From: Piromyces finnis
Lineage: Eukaryota > Neocallimastigomycota > Neocallimastigomycetes > Neocallimastigales > Neocallimastigaceae
Length of the DNA stretch: 64,000 nt
Assembly: GCA_002104945.1 (NCBI GenBank)
Contig: MCFH01000071.1
Span: forward strand, 171,082-235,081
Reading direction: 5' to 3'
The notes beneath the pieces are model-generated. The model saw only the letters and a program-made list of their open reading frames with translations. It was not told the origin of the DNA and made no database searches. Below are positions 12,508 through 23,496 of this stretch, in pieces. The stretch's first letter is position 1; each line of letters opens with the position of its first letter. A program made the translations under genes and the position numbers.

Positions 12508-14644
12508 TTAACGTCTTTCGGTATCACCAAATCCTGAGTTTTTTTTTTTTTTTTTTTTAAATAAAATATTTCAAATAAATAATAAAAATTATAAAAAAGA
12601 AAAATAAATATTTAGTTATTATTGAATGAACATATTAATATTTTTTTTATTTTTTATTATTTTTAATAGTTGAATAAATTTATTAAAAAAAAAAAAAAAG
12701 GAATAATTACCATAAGCAGAATAAGTATGTGGTGGTGATGGTGTTCTTTCTCTAGTGAAAGAATTGGATCTTGATCTTGATCTTGATCTGGATCTGGATC
12801 TTGAACTAACAATAATTGATGTATAATAATAAAATATTAACAACAATAACAACAACAACAACAACATTATTAATAAAAAGGATCATTAAAAATAATTAAA
12901 TATGAAAAAAGCAGTAAAAATATATAAAAATAGAATATATTATATATAAATTTAATTACCTATTATTAAAGAAATTATTTGTAGTGTGATGATTATTATT
13001 TCTGCTACGAAGAAAATCAGCTGTTCTAAAACCACTCATAAAATCACCAAGTCTACTAGCTCTGGAAGAAGAATTACCTGAAAATAAATGATTTATTATA
13101 AATTATAAATAATAATTTTCATTACTATTACTATTACTATCACCAATTACCATTACTATTATTTTAAATTTTTTTTTTTTTTTTTATTTTTATTTTTATT
13201 TTCTTATTTTATTCTTATTTTATTACTCTTTTCTTTTCTTTTCTTTTCTTTTCTTTCTTTTTTTTTTTAAAATATTATTTTAAAAAATCTTACCATTATT
13301 ATTATTATTATTATTATTATTATCATTCCTATGATGATGATGGTGATGGTGACGATGATGTCTATCCTCCTCCTCCTCACTATTATTGCCATCATGTTCA
13401 TTTTCCCATGAACCGTATGGTGGTGGATTATCATTATTATTTTGGGATTCTTGACCTCTACGTTTTTTTTGCCATTTATTATACAACATAATACAAATGA
13501 TAATAATGACAACAATACAAATAAAAGTTATTCCTGAATCATCACTATTTTCTTTATTAGTTGCGGTATTTGGCTGATCATTGTAATAGAAATGTTGTTT
13601 TCCTTTTCCTGTTAAATATAATGAATCTAATATAGTTTATTTAAAATATATAATAATATAATAAAAAAATTATTATTATAAATACAAGATGTTATTATCA
13701 ATACTTTTTTTTTTTTACTAATAATATTAATAGTTTTACATACAACGAACTCCGCAACTACCACGAGTAATATATCTATCATCTTTATATAATAATAAAG
13801 TAATTAATAATTTATTCTTTTTTTTTTTTTTTACTATTCATTTTATAAAAGTATTATTTATGAATATCTTATTTTTTTACCTGGATTACTGTAACCTTCA
13901 CATGAAACCTTGGTGTAACCAATATAATAATAGTCTTCCAAAGGTGTTTCACATCGCCAACTAGCATTGTATCCATCAAATCCAACTTTATATATATAAT
14001 AAATGTGAAATGTAATAACCATTTCATTTATATATAAATCATTTAGAATTATTTTTTTTTGTTTTTAAAAATAACAACAATATATATATATATATACCAT
14101 TTATATATTTTAGAGTATAAAAAAAACTTACTTTGATTACATTGCATGGATGGTGGTTGGAAGTATTTACAACCGTCACCTTCAACACATTCCAACTTGA
14201 AAAAAAAAAAAATTATTATTATTGTGTGTATGTTTTTTTTTTTTTTTAAAAAGAACTCATAATAATTACAACAATAAAAAATTTATTTTACATTTATTAT
14301 TATTATTTTTCCATAAAAAAAAAAAAAAAAAAACTTACTTGGTTAACTCTAGAACGACGACCTTTAGTTTTTCTATTTTTATAAACAGTAAAGGTTTTCA
14401 ATTGTTCTAATAAAACCTTTTCTGGATCATTGTTGTTGTTGTTGTTGTTGGTGGTATATTCATAATTATTATTGGGGTAACCTTGGTTTCCATAGCCATT
14501 ATTAGGATAACCTTGATTAGCATAACCATTTTGGTTATTAGGATAACCTTGGTTTCCATAGCCATTGTCATATCTACCATTAGGATTTGGATAAATGTTG
14601 TTGTATCCATTGTTATTATTATAATTATAATTATTGTAATTCAT
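12508..14644 (-). CDS. SARAF-like (TMEM66) store-operated calcium entry regulator
   Basis: SARAF family (DUF1183); known members are ER-membrane proteins that damp store-operated calcium entry. Eight exons keep phase: 14644-14339, 14195-14132, 13985-13881, 13782-13744, 13626-13294, 13077-12960, 12805-12711 and 12533-12508, giving 361 residues. Family marks, in order: LKTFTVYKNRKTKGRRSRVNQ, the Cys-containing ECVEGDGCKYF and SMQCNQ, then GYNASWRCETPLEDYYY, KVSCEGYSNPGDDRY, RGSCGVRYSLYL and one membrane helix at about residues 203-220. The cytosolic tail is acidic and His/Asn-rich, then carries Arg-Ser dipeptides, and ends GFGDTERR. The first roughly 80 residues are Asn/Gly/Tyr-rich with NGYGNQGYPNN-like repeats. 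No signal peptide is seen, though the Cys domain should be luminal. The ATG at 14644 is the first usable one; upstream in frame are only Lys codons from an A run. Confidence 0.85.
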
Positions 14645-15545
14645 TTTTTTTTTTTTCTTCTTCAATGGGTTTTAGTTGAATTTATTTAATATTTTTTTTT
14701 GTTAATGACTGAATTGTTGAATTTTTTCTTTTTAAAAATAAAATTATAAATTGTGTGTGTGTAATCTATATAAAATATATATCTTTTTTAAAGAGAAAAA
14801 AGTATACTTTTTATCCAAGCAAATATTCTATTTTATACTATCAATAAAGTAAAAAAAAAAGTTTTCCTTTTCTTTTTTTGTCTTGTTTCTTTTTGTTTTA
14901 AAGAAAAAAAAAAAAAAAAAAAATTTCTTTTTATTTTTAAAATTAAATAATATATTAGTTAAAATATATTCCAATATATTGTTAAATTATATTAAACAAT
15001 TTAATTAAAAAAAGAAAAAAAGGATTTTACTTTTTTATTTTTTTCAATGTAAAAAGCGATTTATGTTTTCTCCGTTTTCCTGTTTCATTGGTGATGTGGT
15101 AGGAAGAGCATCATTCTCATTTTCTTTTCTTTTCTTTTTTTAGTGTAAACTTTTTATTGGTTTTTTTTTTTATAGATTTTCTTATTTTTTTATTTTTTTA
15201 AAAAAAAAAAATTTCTATGGAACATACCATAAAAATAAAATTAATCATTGTTCAAAAAAAAAAGTGTGGGAATGCCGCCTAGGCATAACAGCAGCAACAA
15301 CATTTATGGATTGTTGTTACATCATTCAATAGACCTCCATTTTTATAAAAAGTCACAAAGACATAAAAAGTAAAAAAAAAAAAAAGATACATAAAAAAAA
15401 TAATGTTATTTTTTTTTTTCTTTTGTTTTTATTAATTATTATTTTATTTTATAAAGTATATTGTATTTATTAATTAGTAATTTTTTTTTTCTTTTATTTT
15501 TCAGTTTTTTTTTTCTATTAATTAATACGATTTATAGTTTATTTT

Positions 15546-15576
<31 letters not shown>

Positions 15577-15956
15577 CTATGTAATAATACGGGTATATTA
15601 TTATTATTATTATTATTATTATAAAATAATAGAATGTTTTTTTTTTTTTTTTTAATTAGATCATTATCTATAAAAATATTTATACCAAAATGATAATTAA
15701 TTATGTATCTAAAAAAATCATATAGACCTTGTCACCATGTATATATGTGAATGATTTATTCTTTCTATAATTAAGAAAAGAATAAAGATAAAAAAAAAAC
15801 CTTTTTTTTTTTTTTTAAATATGACTAATAATTTTTTTCTATATATATAAAAAAGTTTAATTTGTTGTTAAAAAAGGATTATCATTAAAATGATCTATAT
15901 TAAAAAAAAATTAAGTGTGAGTGTATGTATGTATTCAAAAAAAAAAAAAAGTTGTT
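14645..15956. other. Intergenic between two minus-strand genes
   Basis: The promoter side of the SARAF-like gene. Mostly T and A runs, with two GC-richer islands at about 15055-15120 and 15268-15345. The second contains the 8-base palindrome GCCTAGGC and 7-base inverted arms AACAACA/TGTTGTT, which could be a regulatory element. Poly-Phe ORFs here come only from T runs. Confidence 0.35.
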
Positions 15957-18027
15957 TTATATATTGTATAAAAAGACAATAGTCACTATAGCTATTATTA
16001 TTTCGGCAATTTTACTGATAGAATTTATTACAGAAGAGCTTTCTTCTCTTTTTTCGTGTTTTGAATGATCAGAAAAACCGATGTTTTCTTCATCTTCATC
16101 TCTTTTTTCTATTTTTCTTAAATCAAAGTTGGTAACATTAGCATTTGGTTTTACCAAATCTTCATTGAAACATTCTTCGCCTGACCAAACGCCACGTTTT
16201 CTTAAATAACTATTATAATTCCAACCGATTGAATTTTTCATGTTACTTGGAGTAAAAATCCAAGAAGGATATTCTACTTCTTTAACCAATGGTGCTCTTT
16301 GTGCACCACTTGGGAATTTATATGAATTTACCCATGCTGGTTGAACATTATTACCAGTACATCTTGAAGATGGAATAGCATCACAGCACATGAACCATTC
16401 TTCAACAAATTGTCCATCAATCATAGTCCAAATTTTATCTTCATGTCTTCCAAACTTTGATGTTTCTACATCATAGCCATAGGATAAGGCATAGCCTTTA
16501 ATAAATGTATTTGCCTTTTTTTTTTTTTTTTTTAACATTTAATATATATATATATTTTTTTTGAAAAAAGATAAAAATATTATTACGATTATTATTATAT
16601 TGTAATTGTAAATAATTGTGATTATATAATTGTAAATATATTATTGTGTTTATATAATTGTAAATATATTATTGTGTTTATATAATTGTGTTTATATAAT
16701 TGTAAATATATTATTGTGTTTATATATTTGTGAATATATAATTGTGTATTTTTAAAATAAAAAGAGAGATTGAAATTATTTTTTTATATATATATATATA
16801 TAAAGTTAAAAGTTTTGTTTATTTCAATTGATTATTATTAGCATTATAAATAAAATTTATTAATGTTATAATAGATAAAAAAAAAAGTGAATATTATTTA
16901 TTTTTATAAAAATCAGTATTTATTAACAAATTAACAAGTTTTTTTTTAAATACTACTTACAACACCGTGTTGATTAACAATTAAAATTGGGTCATCTTCT
17001 GGTGGAAGATTATATATATAGTTAATAATGTCATCAAAACCACCACCACAACATACTTCTTCATCCGGATCTATCCCTAAGGATAAAGCTAAAGCATAAG
17101 TTTGATGATACTTTTTTTTTTTTTTAAAAAAATACATATTTTGTTAATTGATTTTGTTTATTATTGATTTTTTTAATTTTTTTATATATATATACTAACC
17201 ATACGACGAGAAGTATGGTGTCCACGATGACCATTGTCTTTTTATTTTATTTTTTTTTTTTTAAAAAAATAGTTTAATATTAATATTATTATTCAATATG
17301 AAATCAATGAAAAGTTTAATATTAATATTATTATTCAATATGAAATCAATGAAATGGCAAATATTAATATTATTATTCATTATGAAATCAGTGAAATGGC
17401 AAATATTAATATTATTATTCATTATGAAATCAGTGAAATGGTAAATATACAAACAATACACTATGACTATAGTTTACATAATATATATATATTTACATTT
17501 TTTTCCAATATATTTTTATTTATTAAAAAAAAAAAAAAACTTACTTATGAAATCTCCATTATTTTGTAATATAAAGTGTTGAGTAATGATACGTTTTGGT
17601 TGACGATAAAATGGTGCATTTGGACCAAAATTATTTGTCATACATGCAGCACGAAGCATACCTGTATAACCCTACCATTTCATATATCATATCATTTTAT
17701 AATATTAAAATTTTAAAAAAGTCAATATATATAAATATTTGTTTATTTATTATTTCGTTTGTTTGTTTGTTGTTATTGTCACTCTTTTTTTTTTTTTTTT
17801 CCCAAATAAAATGTATAATTTTTTTTATGAAATCTTACTAAACCATCGGATGGGTGACCGAGACCTTCCATTGAAGACATTGTTGAACCACCTTCAACCT
17901 TTTCATCTTCACTTCCAGTACCAGGTTTTTCAGCGTGAATTTGAACATAAACAACTCTTCCAAAACATTGCTTCTGCCATAATAATAATAACAACGTAAC
18001 AAATAAGATCGAATATTTATTATTCAT
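15957..18027 (-). CDS. Secreted, probably GPI-anchored histidine-phosphatase-superfamily protein with altered RHG motif
   Basis: Five exons: 18027-17839, 17671-17545, 17237-17200, 17110-16961 and 16514-15957, giving 353 residues. It starts with a signal peptide (MNNKYSILFVTLLLLLW) and ends with a hydrophobic tail (IAEIIIAIVTIVFLYNI) after a Ser-rich stretch, the layout of a GPI-anchored surface protein. The fold assignment comes from comparison with fungal phosphoglycerate-mutase-like proteins. VVYVQIHAEKP (His31) stands for the LIRHAEKP strand, SRRMYHQTYALALSLGID for the R-x-YDT helix, DDPILIVNQHGVV (His166) for the second catalytic His, and KIWTM near residue 190 for the IWT motif. The Arg before the first catalytic His is Ile here, so activity may be lost or changed. 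Cys pairs (VCCGGG, FMCCDA) suggest disulfides. Similarity is moderate; the family call is an inference. Confidence 0.6.
16622..16740 (-). repeat. About 28-bp tandem repeat in intron 4 of the phosphatase-like gene
   Basis: Imperfect tandem copies of a unit containing TATATAATTGTAAATATATT, starting near 16623 and 16651 and decaying toward 16740. It is intronic and not coding. Confidence 0.6.
17272..17445 (-). repeat. 42-bp minisatellite in intron 2 of the phosphatase-like gene
   Basis: Four tandem copies with a 42-base period (starts at 17272 and 17314, then onward). The core TTCATTATGAAATCA has A/G and A/T variants between copies. Because 42 is divisible by three, both strands show spurious repetitive ORFs. 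The same unit occurs four times at 22908-23075 in the inverted copy of this gene. Confidence 0.85.
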
Positions 18028-19636
18028 TCTTTTTTTTTTTTTTTTTAAAATTAACACTTTACAAAAAATATTTTTTTTTAAAATAAACTAAAATTTTTTT
18101 TTAAATTATTTGAAAAGATGTCGTCATTTATTTTTATTAGGATTTATTAAAATTTTTTAATAAATGAATAAATAATTAATTAATTAAATAAATATATAAT
18201 AAATTATTAAATAATCCTAATAATTTATTTATTTCATTATTTCATTATTTATTTATTTTTAATAATTATTCACTATTTTTTTTATGAACAAAGTTCATGA
18301 ATTAACTAAATGAATAATTAATCATTAAATAAATTATTTAATTTTATTGAGTGAATGGATAAATAATAAATTAAATAAATTCTTTTTATTCCTCCTTTAA
18401 AAATTTCGGTTGAACCAGTCAAAATACAGGAAAATAATAAAATAAATTAAAAAATGAAAATATTTAGAAAGTCTCCCTTTTTTAAAAAAAATGACAATTT
18501 AAAAAGAAAAATAATATTTAATAATAATAAAAAATAATATTTAATAATAATAATAATAAAATAATTATTAAATATTTAATAATAAAAAAAATAACTATTT
18601 TTATAATAATAATAATAATAATAATAATATTTAATAAAAAAATATTAAATAATAATAATAATAATAATATTACTATTACTATTTAATAACTATTTTTATA
18701 ATAAAAAAATAAAAAATATTTATTATAAAAAATAATTTTTATTTTTTTACCAATTTTTTAAAATATATTATTAATATATAATTAAATTAATTATAATTAA
18801 TTGTTAATATATTAAATTCTATGGTTTACATTTATTTTTTAATTTATTTTTGTTGTTTCAATGTGAAACATTCAATTTTAAATTTTGGCCAAGCAAAATA
18901 AAATGGTGGAGTGGGTAAAACAAACCAGAAATTAAAAAATAAAAAAATATTTTATAATAAATAATAGTAAATAATAAATAAATAATATTAAATAATAGTA
19001 AAAAAAAAATAATAATAATAATAGTAAATAATAAATAATATTGCGTATAATACTAATTAAATAAATATTTTATAATAAATAAATAATATTATTATTTAAT
19101 AATAAATAAATAATAAATAAATAATAAAAATAAATATTTTATAATAAATATAAATAAATAATATTTAATAATAATAATTAAATACTTAATATTATTATTT
19201 AATAATAAAAATTCTTTTTTTTTTTTTTATTATAAAATATTTTTTTATTTTTTTTTAACATTTTAAATAATAAATAAAATAAAATAAAAAAAAGAATTAA
19301 TTTTTTTTTAATATTAAAAAAAATTATATAAATGAAAACATTGTAGAAAAAAAAAAAAGTAAATCATAACAAAGCAAAGCAAAGCAAAGCAAAAAAAACA
19401 AAATATAAAACTATTAGATGAAAAAAAAAGAATAGTTTTTTTTTAAAAAAACAAAACATAAAATTCTAGAGTAATAAAATTACTATCAACAACAACAACA
19501 ACAACAACAACAACAACGACAACAATAACAAATTATAATTAAAATAATCTATTATAGAAACAAACAAACAAACAAACAAGCGAAAAATAAATACAATCAC
19601 CCATTTCTATTTAAAATAATAAAAGTATCATCGATA
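18028..19636. other. Divergent intergenic region, nearly pure A/T
   Basis: Shared upstream region of the phosphatase-like gene (-) and the SH3 gene (+). The stretch from about 18480 to 19340 has almost no G or C and consists of AAT/TAA-type simple sequence. Near the SH3 gene are CAA repeats (19490-19520) and AAAC repeats (19558-19580), probably in its 5'UTR. No ORF is credible. Confidence 0.5.
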
Positions 19637-22118
19637 ATGTGGAGGTCACTTTATTTCTTTTTTTTAATAATAAAAAGTGTATTATCGGAATATCAACCTT
19701 TTTCAGTTGCCTTAGGCAAAACCCAACCAACCATAGGAATAAATCCAGATTTATCGGTATTAACCGAAGAGGATTTCCCTTGTTTTTCAATAGCTGATAA
19801 TTCAGCTTGTTCTGGATACGAATTTTACATTCCTCAATCAGGTTATTATGGTTACAGTAAAAAGGATTCTTCTGATTTTACAACTTATGTAAATTTAGAA
19901 GTTGCTAATGATAATGGTTATATAATGGCCACTTGTCCCAATGTTTCATCTCATGATTTCTCAAAAATCGCTTATAGATACAGTGTATATTGTGGTCGAA
20001 TGATGTATTCTCAAGGTACGAATATTAACTTTTTTTTTTTTTTTAAAAAAATATAAATATTCCTCGGTTATTATTATTGCTTATTGCTATTGTTGTTGGA
20101 ATTGTTGTTTGTCACTGTTTATCTATAGATAGTATCTGAAAAAAAAATTTTTTTTTTTTGATATAAACTATAATTTTTATAAAATAAAATAATTATATAA
20201 ATATATAAATAATTATACAATTATATTTATATATCCCTATTACTTTTTTTTTTATTATAAATATAGTCCGTTGGTGTAAACAAAATCCAGATAATTATAG
20301 ACAAAAAGCAAGTTTAATGCTATGTAGAAGAACTTGCATGGAATATGCTCAAAGTATTGTTGATTATGGAGCAAGTGTATGTGGTGATACTACTATTGCT
20401 CAAAAAATTAGTGATAATATTGTAGCAAGATGGTGTAATTTATTTACAGATGACGAAGGATGTATTGAAGGTGTTAAAAATGAAGTTGAAAATTGTGGTA
20501 AGTAGTTAAGGGCCCAGAATTATATTTATATTTTATGAATAAAAAATTGAATGGAACTTGATAAGGGTTATTGGCTATTGGATTACTTTAAAATGAAAAA
20601 GAGAGACGAGACAATGCAAAAAAAAAAATATTGTAAAAAAGAAAAAAGAGACGAGACAATACAAAAGAATTATTGTAAAAAAAAACATAATAATTCAGCT
20701 AAATTAAAAGTTAATAATTTTTAATGATACAATTCAATTTAATGCAACAACAACAAAAAAAAAAAACTGAAGAGTAGCATTCAACTATTATTAATTATTA
20801 ATATCATTTTACATATTTTTTTTTTTTTTTTTTTTTAAAAAAAAGTTTAAAAAATATAAAACATTTATAAAATGTCATTTACAATCATTTGTGTAGTCCT
20901 ACCTTTTTTTTTTTATATAGTTAGAGTGTCAACGCATCAATGCATTGTTTTTTACATTAAAATTTTTCAACAATAAATAGTTAATAATAGTAATAAATAG
21001 CTAATATAAATTTATCTATGAATATATATATGTATATGCAAAATATTTATAGGATATTCTTCAGCTTCTCGTTCTTCTGAAGCAGTCACTTTTAATCCAA
21101 ATAATGCTTGTTGGAAACAACCAGACAAGATTGAAGAAATGAAACAAAAGGCTGACAATGAAGAAAAATCTCAGGTTAAAATGGGTTCCATTAAATGGAA
21201 AATAGCTTATCCTTTAGGAGTTATGCTTATCATAAGTTTAGCTACTTTATTGTTATGGAAAAAACAAAAAGAATTATATAAAAATGGTTATGGTTATATT
21301 GTTGAAAATGAACCAGCTCCGGAAATCATTCCATCTAATGTTAAACCTTCTAGAGATTATATTGATCCAAGTGAATTGGAATTCCCAGAAGCTACTTTAC
21401 CAAGAAAGAGCTCTTTTGCTGTTGGTACTTTAAGTCGATCCAATACTACTAAAACTAATGGTGGTACGGATAATAGTGCTATTTATATGGTAGCTATCTA
21501 TAATTATCATGCTAGAATGGATGATGAATTAGAATTAAAGGCAGGAGATCGTATTCGTGTTGAACATCAATATAATGATGGGTAAATATATATTTTTTTT
21601 TTATTTATGATTTAAAATAGTGAAGGATGAGTCATGTTATAATGAGAAGAAAGGATCCTAATAAGGTCCTAATAATAATGGTCCTCATAATAATGGTCCT
21701 AATCATTAGGATCGTAATAAGGTCCTAATAATAATGGTCCTAAAAATGGCCCTAATCATTAGGATCGTAATAAGGTCCTAATAATAATGGTCCTAAAAAT
21801 GGTCCTAATCATTAGGATATTTATTAAATTAACGATTCTTGTTTATTTATCATTATTATCATAAATTAATCATTTTTTTTGCTTATTATCACATTATTAA
21901 TAACACAATAATTATTATTTTTTAATCATTTTAGTTGGGCTGCTGGTATTAATGAAAGCAACAATAAATTCGGTGCCTTCCCATTAATTTGTTGTTCCGA
22001 TAATATTTCATCTAATCAAAGTCAACTACCTACTCGTAATAGATCAAGGATGAAATCAAGAAGTAGTTCTACTATCAAATCTACTGTAAGATCAACTCCT
22101 TTAAGAAAAAACATATAA
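19637..22118 (+). CDS. Single-pass membrane protein with Cys-rich ectodomain and cytosolic SH3 domain
   Basis: Four exons: 19637-20015, 20267-20497, 21053-21581 and 21935-22118, giving 440 residues. A signal peptide (about 1-18, LYFFFLIIKSVLS) is followed by a Cys-rich ectodomain. Its second exon contains RWCKQNP, LCRRTCMEYAQ, SVCGD, RWC and GCIEG. A membrane helix follows at about 254-272 (IAYPLGVMLIISLATLLLW), then KKQK as stop-transfer. The cytosolic part ends with an SH3 domain at about 346-400. ALYDY is represented by AIYNY, ELELKAGD matches the RT/diverging region, DGW carries the conserved Trp, and the end is FGAFP with Phe for Val and Phe for the usual Tyr side. A Ser/Arg-rich tail follows. 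This resembles fungal surface sensors that recruit actin or MAPK partners through SH3. The ligand is unknown. Confidence 0.85.
20600..20690 (+). repeat. Direct repeat in intron 2 of the SH3 gene
   Basis: Two copies of a segment with the core GAGACGAGACAAT, followed by an A run and ATTGTAAAAAA, spaced about 45 bases apart. It looks like a small local duplication in an intron. Confidence 0.6.
21653..21822 (+). repeat. GGTCCTAATAAT-type tandem repeat in intron 3 of the SH3 gene
   Basis: About three copies of a 53-56 bp unit made of GGTCCTAATAATAATGGTCC and CCTAATCATTAGG. The second element is itself an inverted repeat (CCTAAT/ATTAGG). The sharp GGATCG joints at 21709 and 21762 give a 53-base period. 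It is much richer in G and C than other introns in the window. Confidence 0.8.
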
Positions 22119-22707
22119 TTTAAGAAAGTAAAAAAAAAAAAAAAAGTAACAACAAAAATAGATTTTTTTAATATAATTATGTAAAAACAAAAACAAAAAA
22201 CAAACAAACAAGAAAAAAAAAAAAAAGTTTTTTAATAACTAAAAAAAAAAAAGAATATAATTGTATGATGTATATAGACATGTCTATATATTGATTGATT
22301 GATGTTTTACTCATTGCACACATCATCTCTCTACCCCTACCTTAACATTTTTGTTTTAAATATACCATATAATAATAAAATAACTTTTTTTTTTTTTTTC
22401 AATATATATATAGATAAATATAGATATATATTTATATAAAGAGGATGAGTTTAAAATGGATTATAAAAATTAATATTATATACATAAATTTTTTTTTTTA
22501 AATGTTATGATCCTTTTCCTTCTCCTCCTCTTCCTTATCAAATTCATTTTTTTTTTTTAAATAAAACTTTTAATATTAATAAAACAAATAAATAAATAAA
22601 TAAAAAAAAGTATAAAATATACAAAATAATCAATTTTTTTTTTTTTTTAAAAGTGTAAAAGAAATGAATTGTTATTTGACGAATAAAGAATTATTTAATA
22701 TTTAGTT
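22119..22707. other. Intergenic, AT-rich
   Basis: 3' flank of the SH3 gene up to the duplicated fragment. Contains A/T runs and TATA simple sequence. No gene was seen. Confidence 0.5.
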
Positions 22708-23133
22708 AATTTTGGTCCAAATGCACCATTTTATCGTCAACCAAAACGTATCCGTATCATTACTCAACACTTTATATTACAAAATAATGGAGATTTCATA
22801 AGTAAACTTTTTTTTTTTTTTAATAAATAAAAAATATATTGGAAAAAAATGTAAATATATATATATTATGTAAACTATAGTCATAGTGTATTGTTTGTAT
22901 ATTTACCATTTCACTGATTTCATAATGAATAATAATATTAATATTTTCCATTTCATTGATTTCATAATGAATAATAATATTAATATTTTCCATTTCATTG
23001 ATTTCATAATGAATAATAATATTAATATTTTCCATTTCATTGATTTCATAATGAATAATAATATTAATTATAAAAAAAAAAATTAAAAGACAATGGTCAT
23101 CGTGGACACCATACTTCTCGCCGTATGGTTAGT

Positions 23134-23174
<41 letters not shown>

Positions 23175-23198
23175 AAAAAATCAATATGTATTTTTTAA
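22708..23198 (+). pseudogene. Inverted partial duplicate of the histidine-phosphatase-like gene
   Basis: A plus-strand copy of part of the minus-strand gene at 15957-18027. From 22708 it matches the 3' part of exon 2 (NFGPNAPFYRQPKR...), all of intron 2 including its minisatellite, exon 3 (NGHRGHHTSRRM, 23091-23128) and most of intron 3. The similarity stops near 23198, just before exon 4 would begin. Exon 2 in the copy has a 6-base insertion (CGTATC duplicated), and its splice donor reads GTAAAC where the parent has GTAAGT. Introns are kept, so this is a DNA-level duplication, not retroposition. It has no start, no signal peptide and no second catalytic His, so it is a gene fragment. The copies are very similar, which suggests a recent event. 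Confidence 0.9.
22908..23075 (+). repeat. 42-bp minisatellite, second locus
   Basis: Four tandem 42-base copies with CCATTTC at 22908, 22948, 22990 and 23032. These copies are more uniform than those in the parental intron at 17272-17445. Confidence 0.85.
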
Positions 23199-23496
23199 AG
23201 ATAAATTTTGTTAAAGGATACGTTAAATTACTCGAGGTTAACAAATAATTAAGAATAATAATTATAAAAATAGTATAATTTAAACTTTAAAAAAAAAGGT
23301 GTGGTGGCAGAGGAAACAAATTCATTTTAATGATATAAATTATTTAATAAATCTTAATCCATATTAATCCTACGTTCTTATTTATATATATTTTTAAAAA
23401 AGTGAATAATATATTTAAATTCATTCAGCCTTTTTTTTTTTTTTTGCTTCATTTCCTTTCTTTTATTTTTTTTTTTTTCCAATTTATATCAACAAA
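23199..23496. other. Short AT-rich spacer
   Basis: Upstream of the small secreted protein gene. Nothing coding-like; a T run lies just before the start codon. Confidence 0.4.

Noticed and set aside
17261-17569. ORFs on both strands made of repeated MNNNINICHFTDFI/ANINIIIHYEISEM units, and a CRISPR-like look
   Set aside because: They are translations of the 42-bp intronic minisatellite, which has no spacers. The period is divisible by three, so all frames stay open.
22820-23086. Repeat ORFs MENINIIIHYEINE on both strands
   Set aside because: Same minisatellite in the duplicated intron; not a gene.
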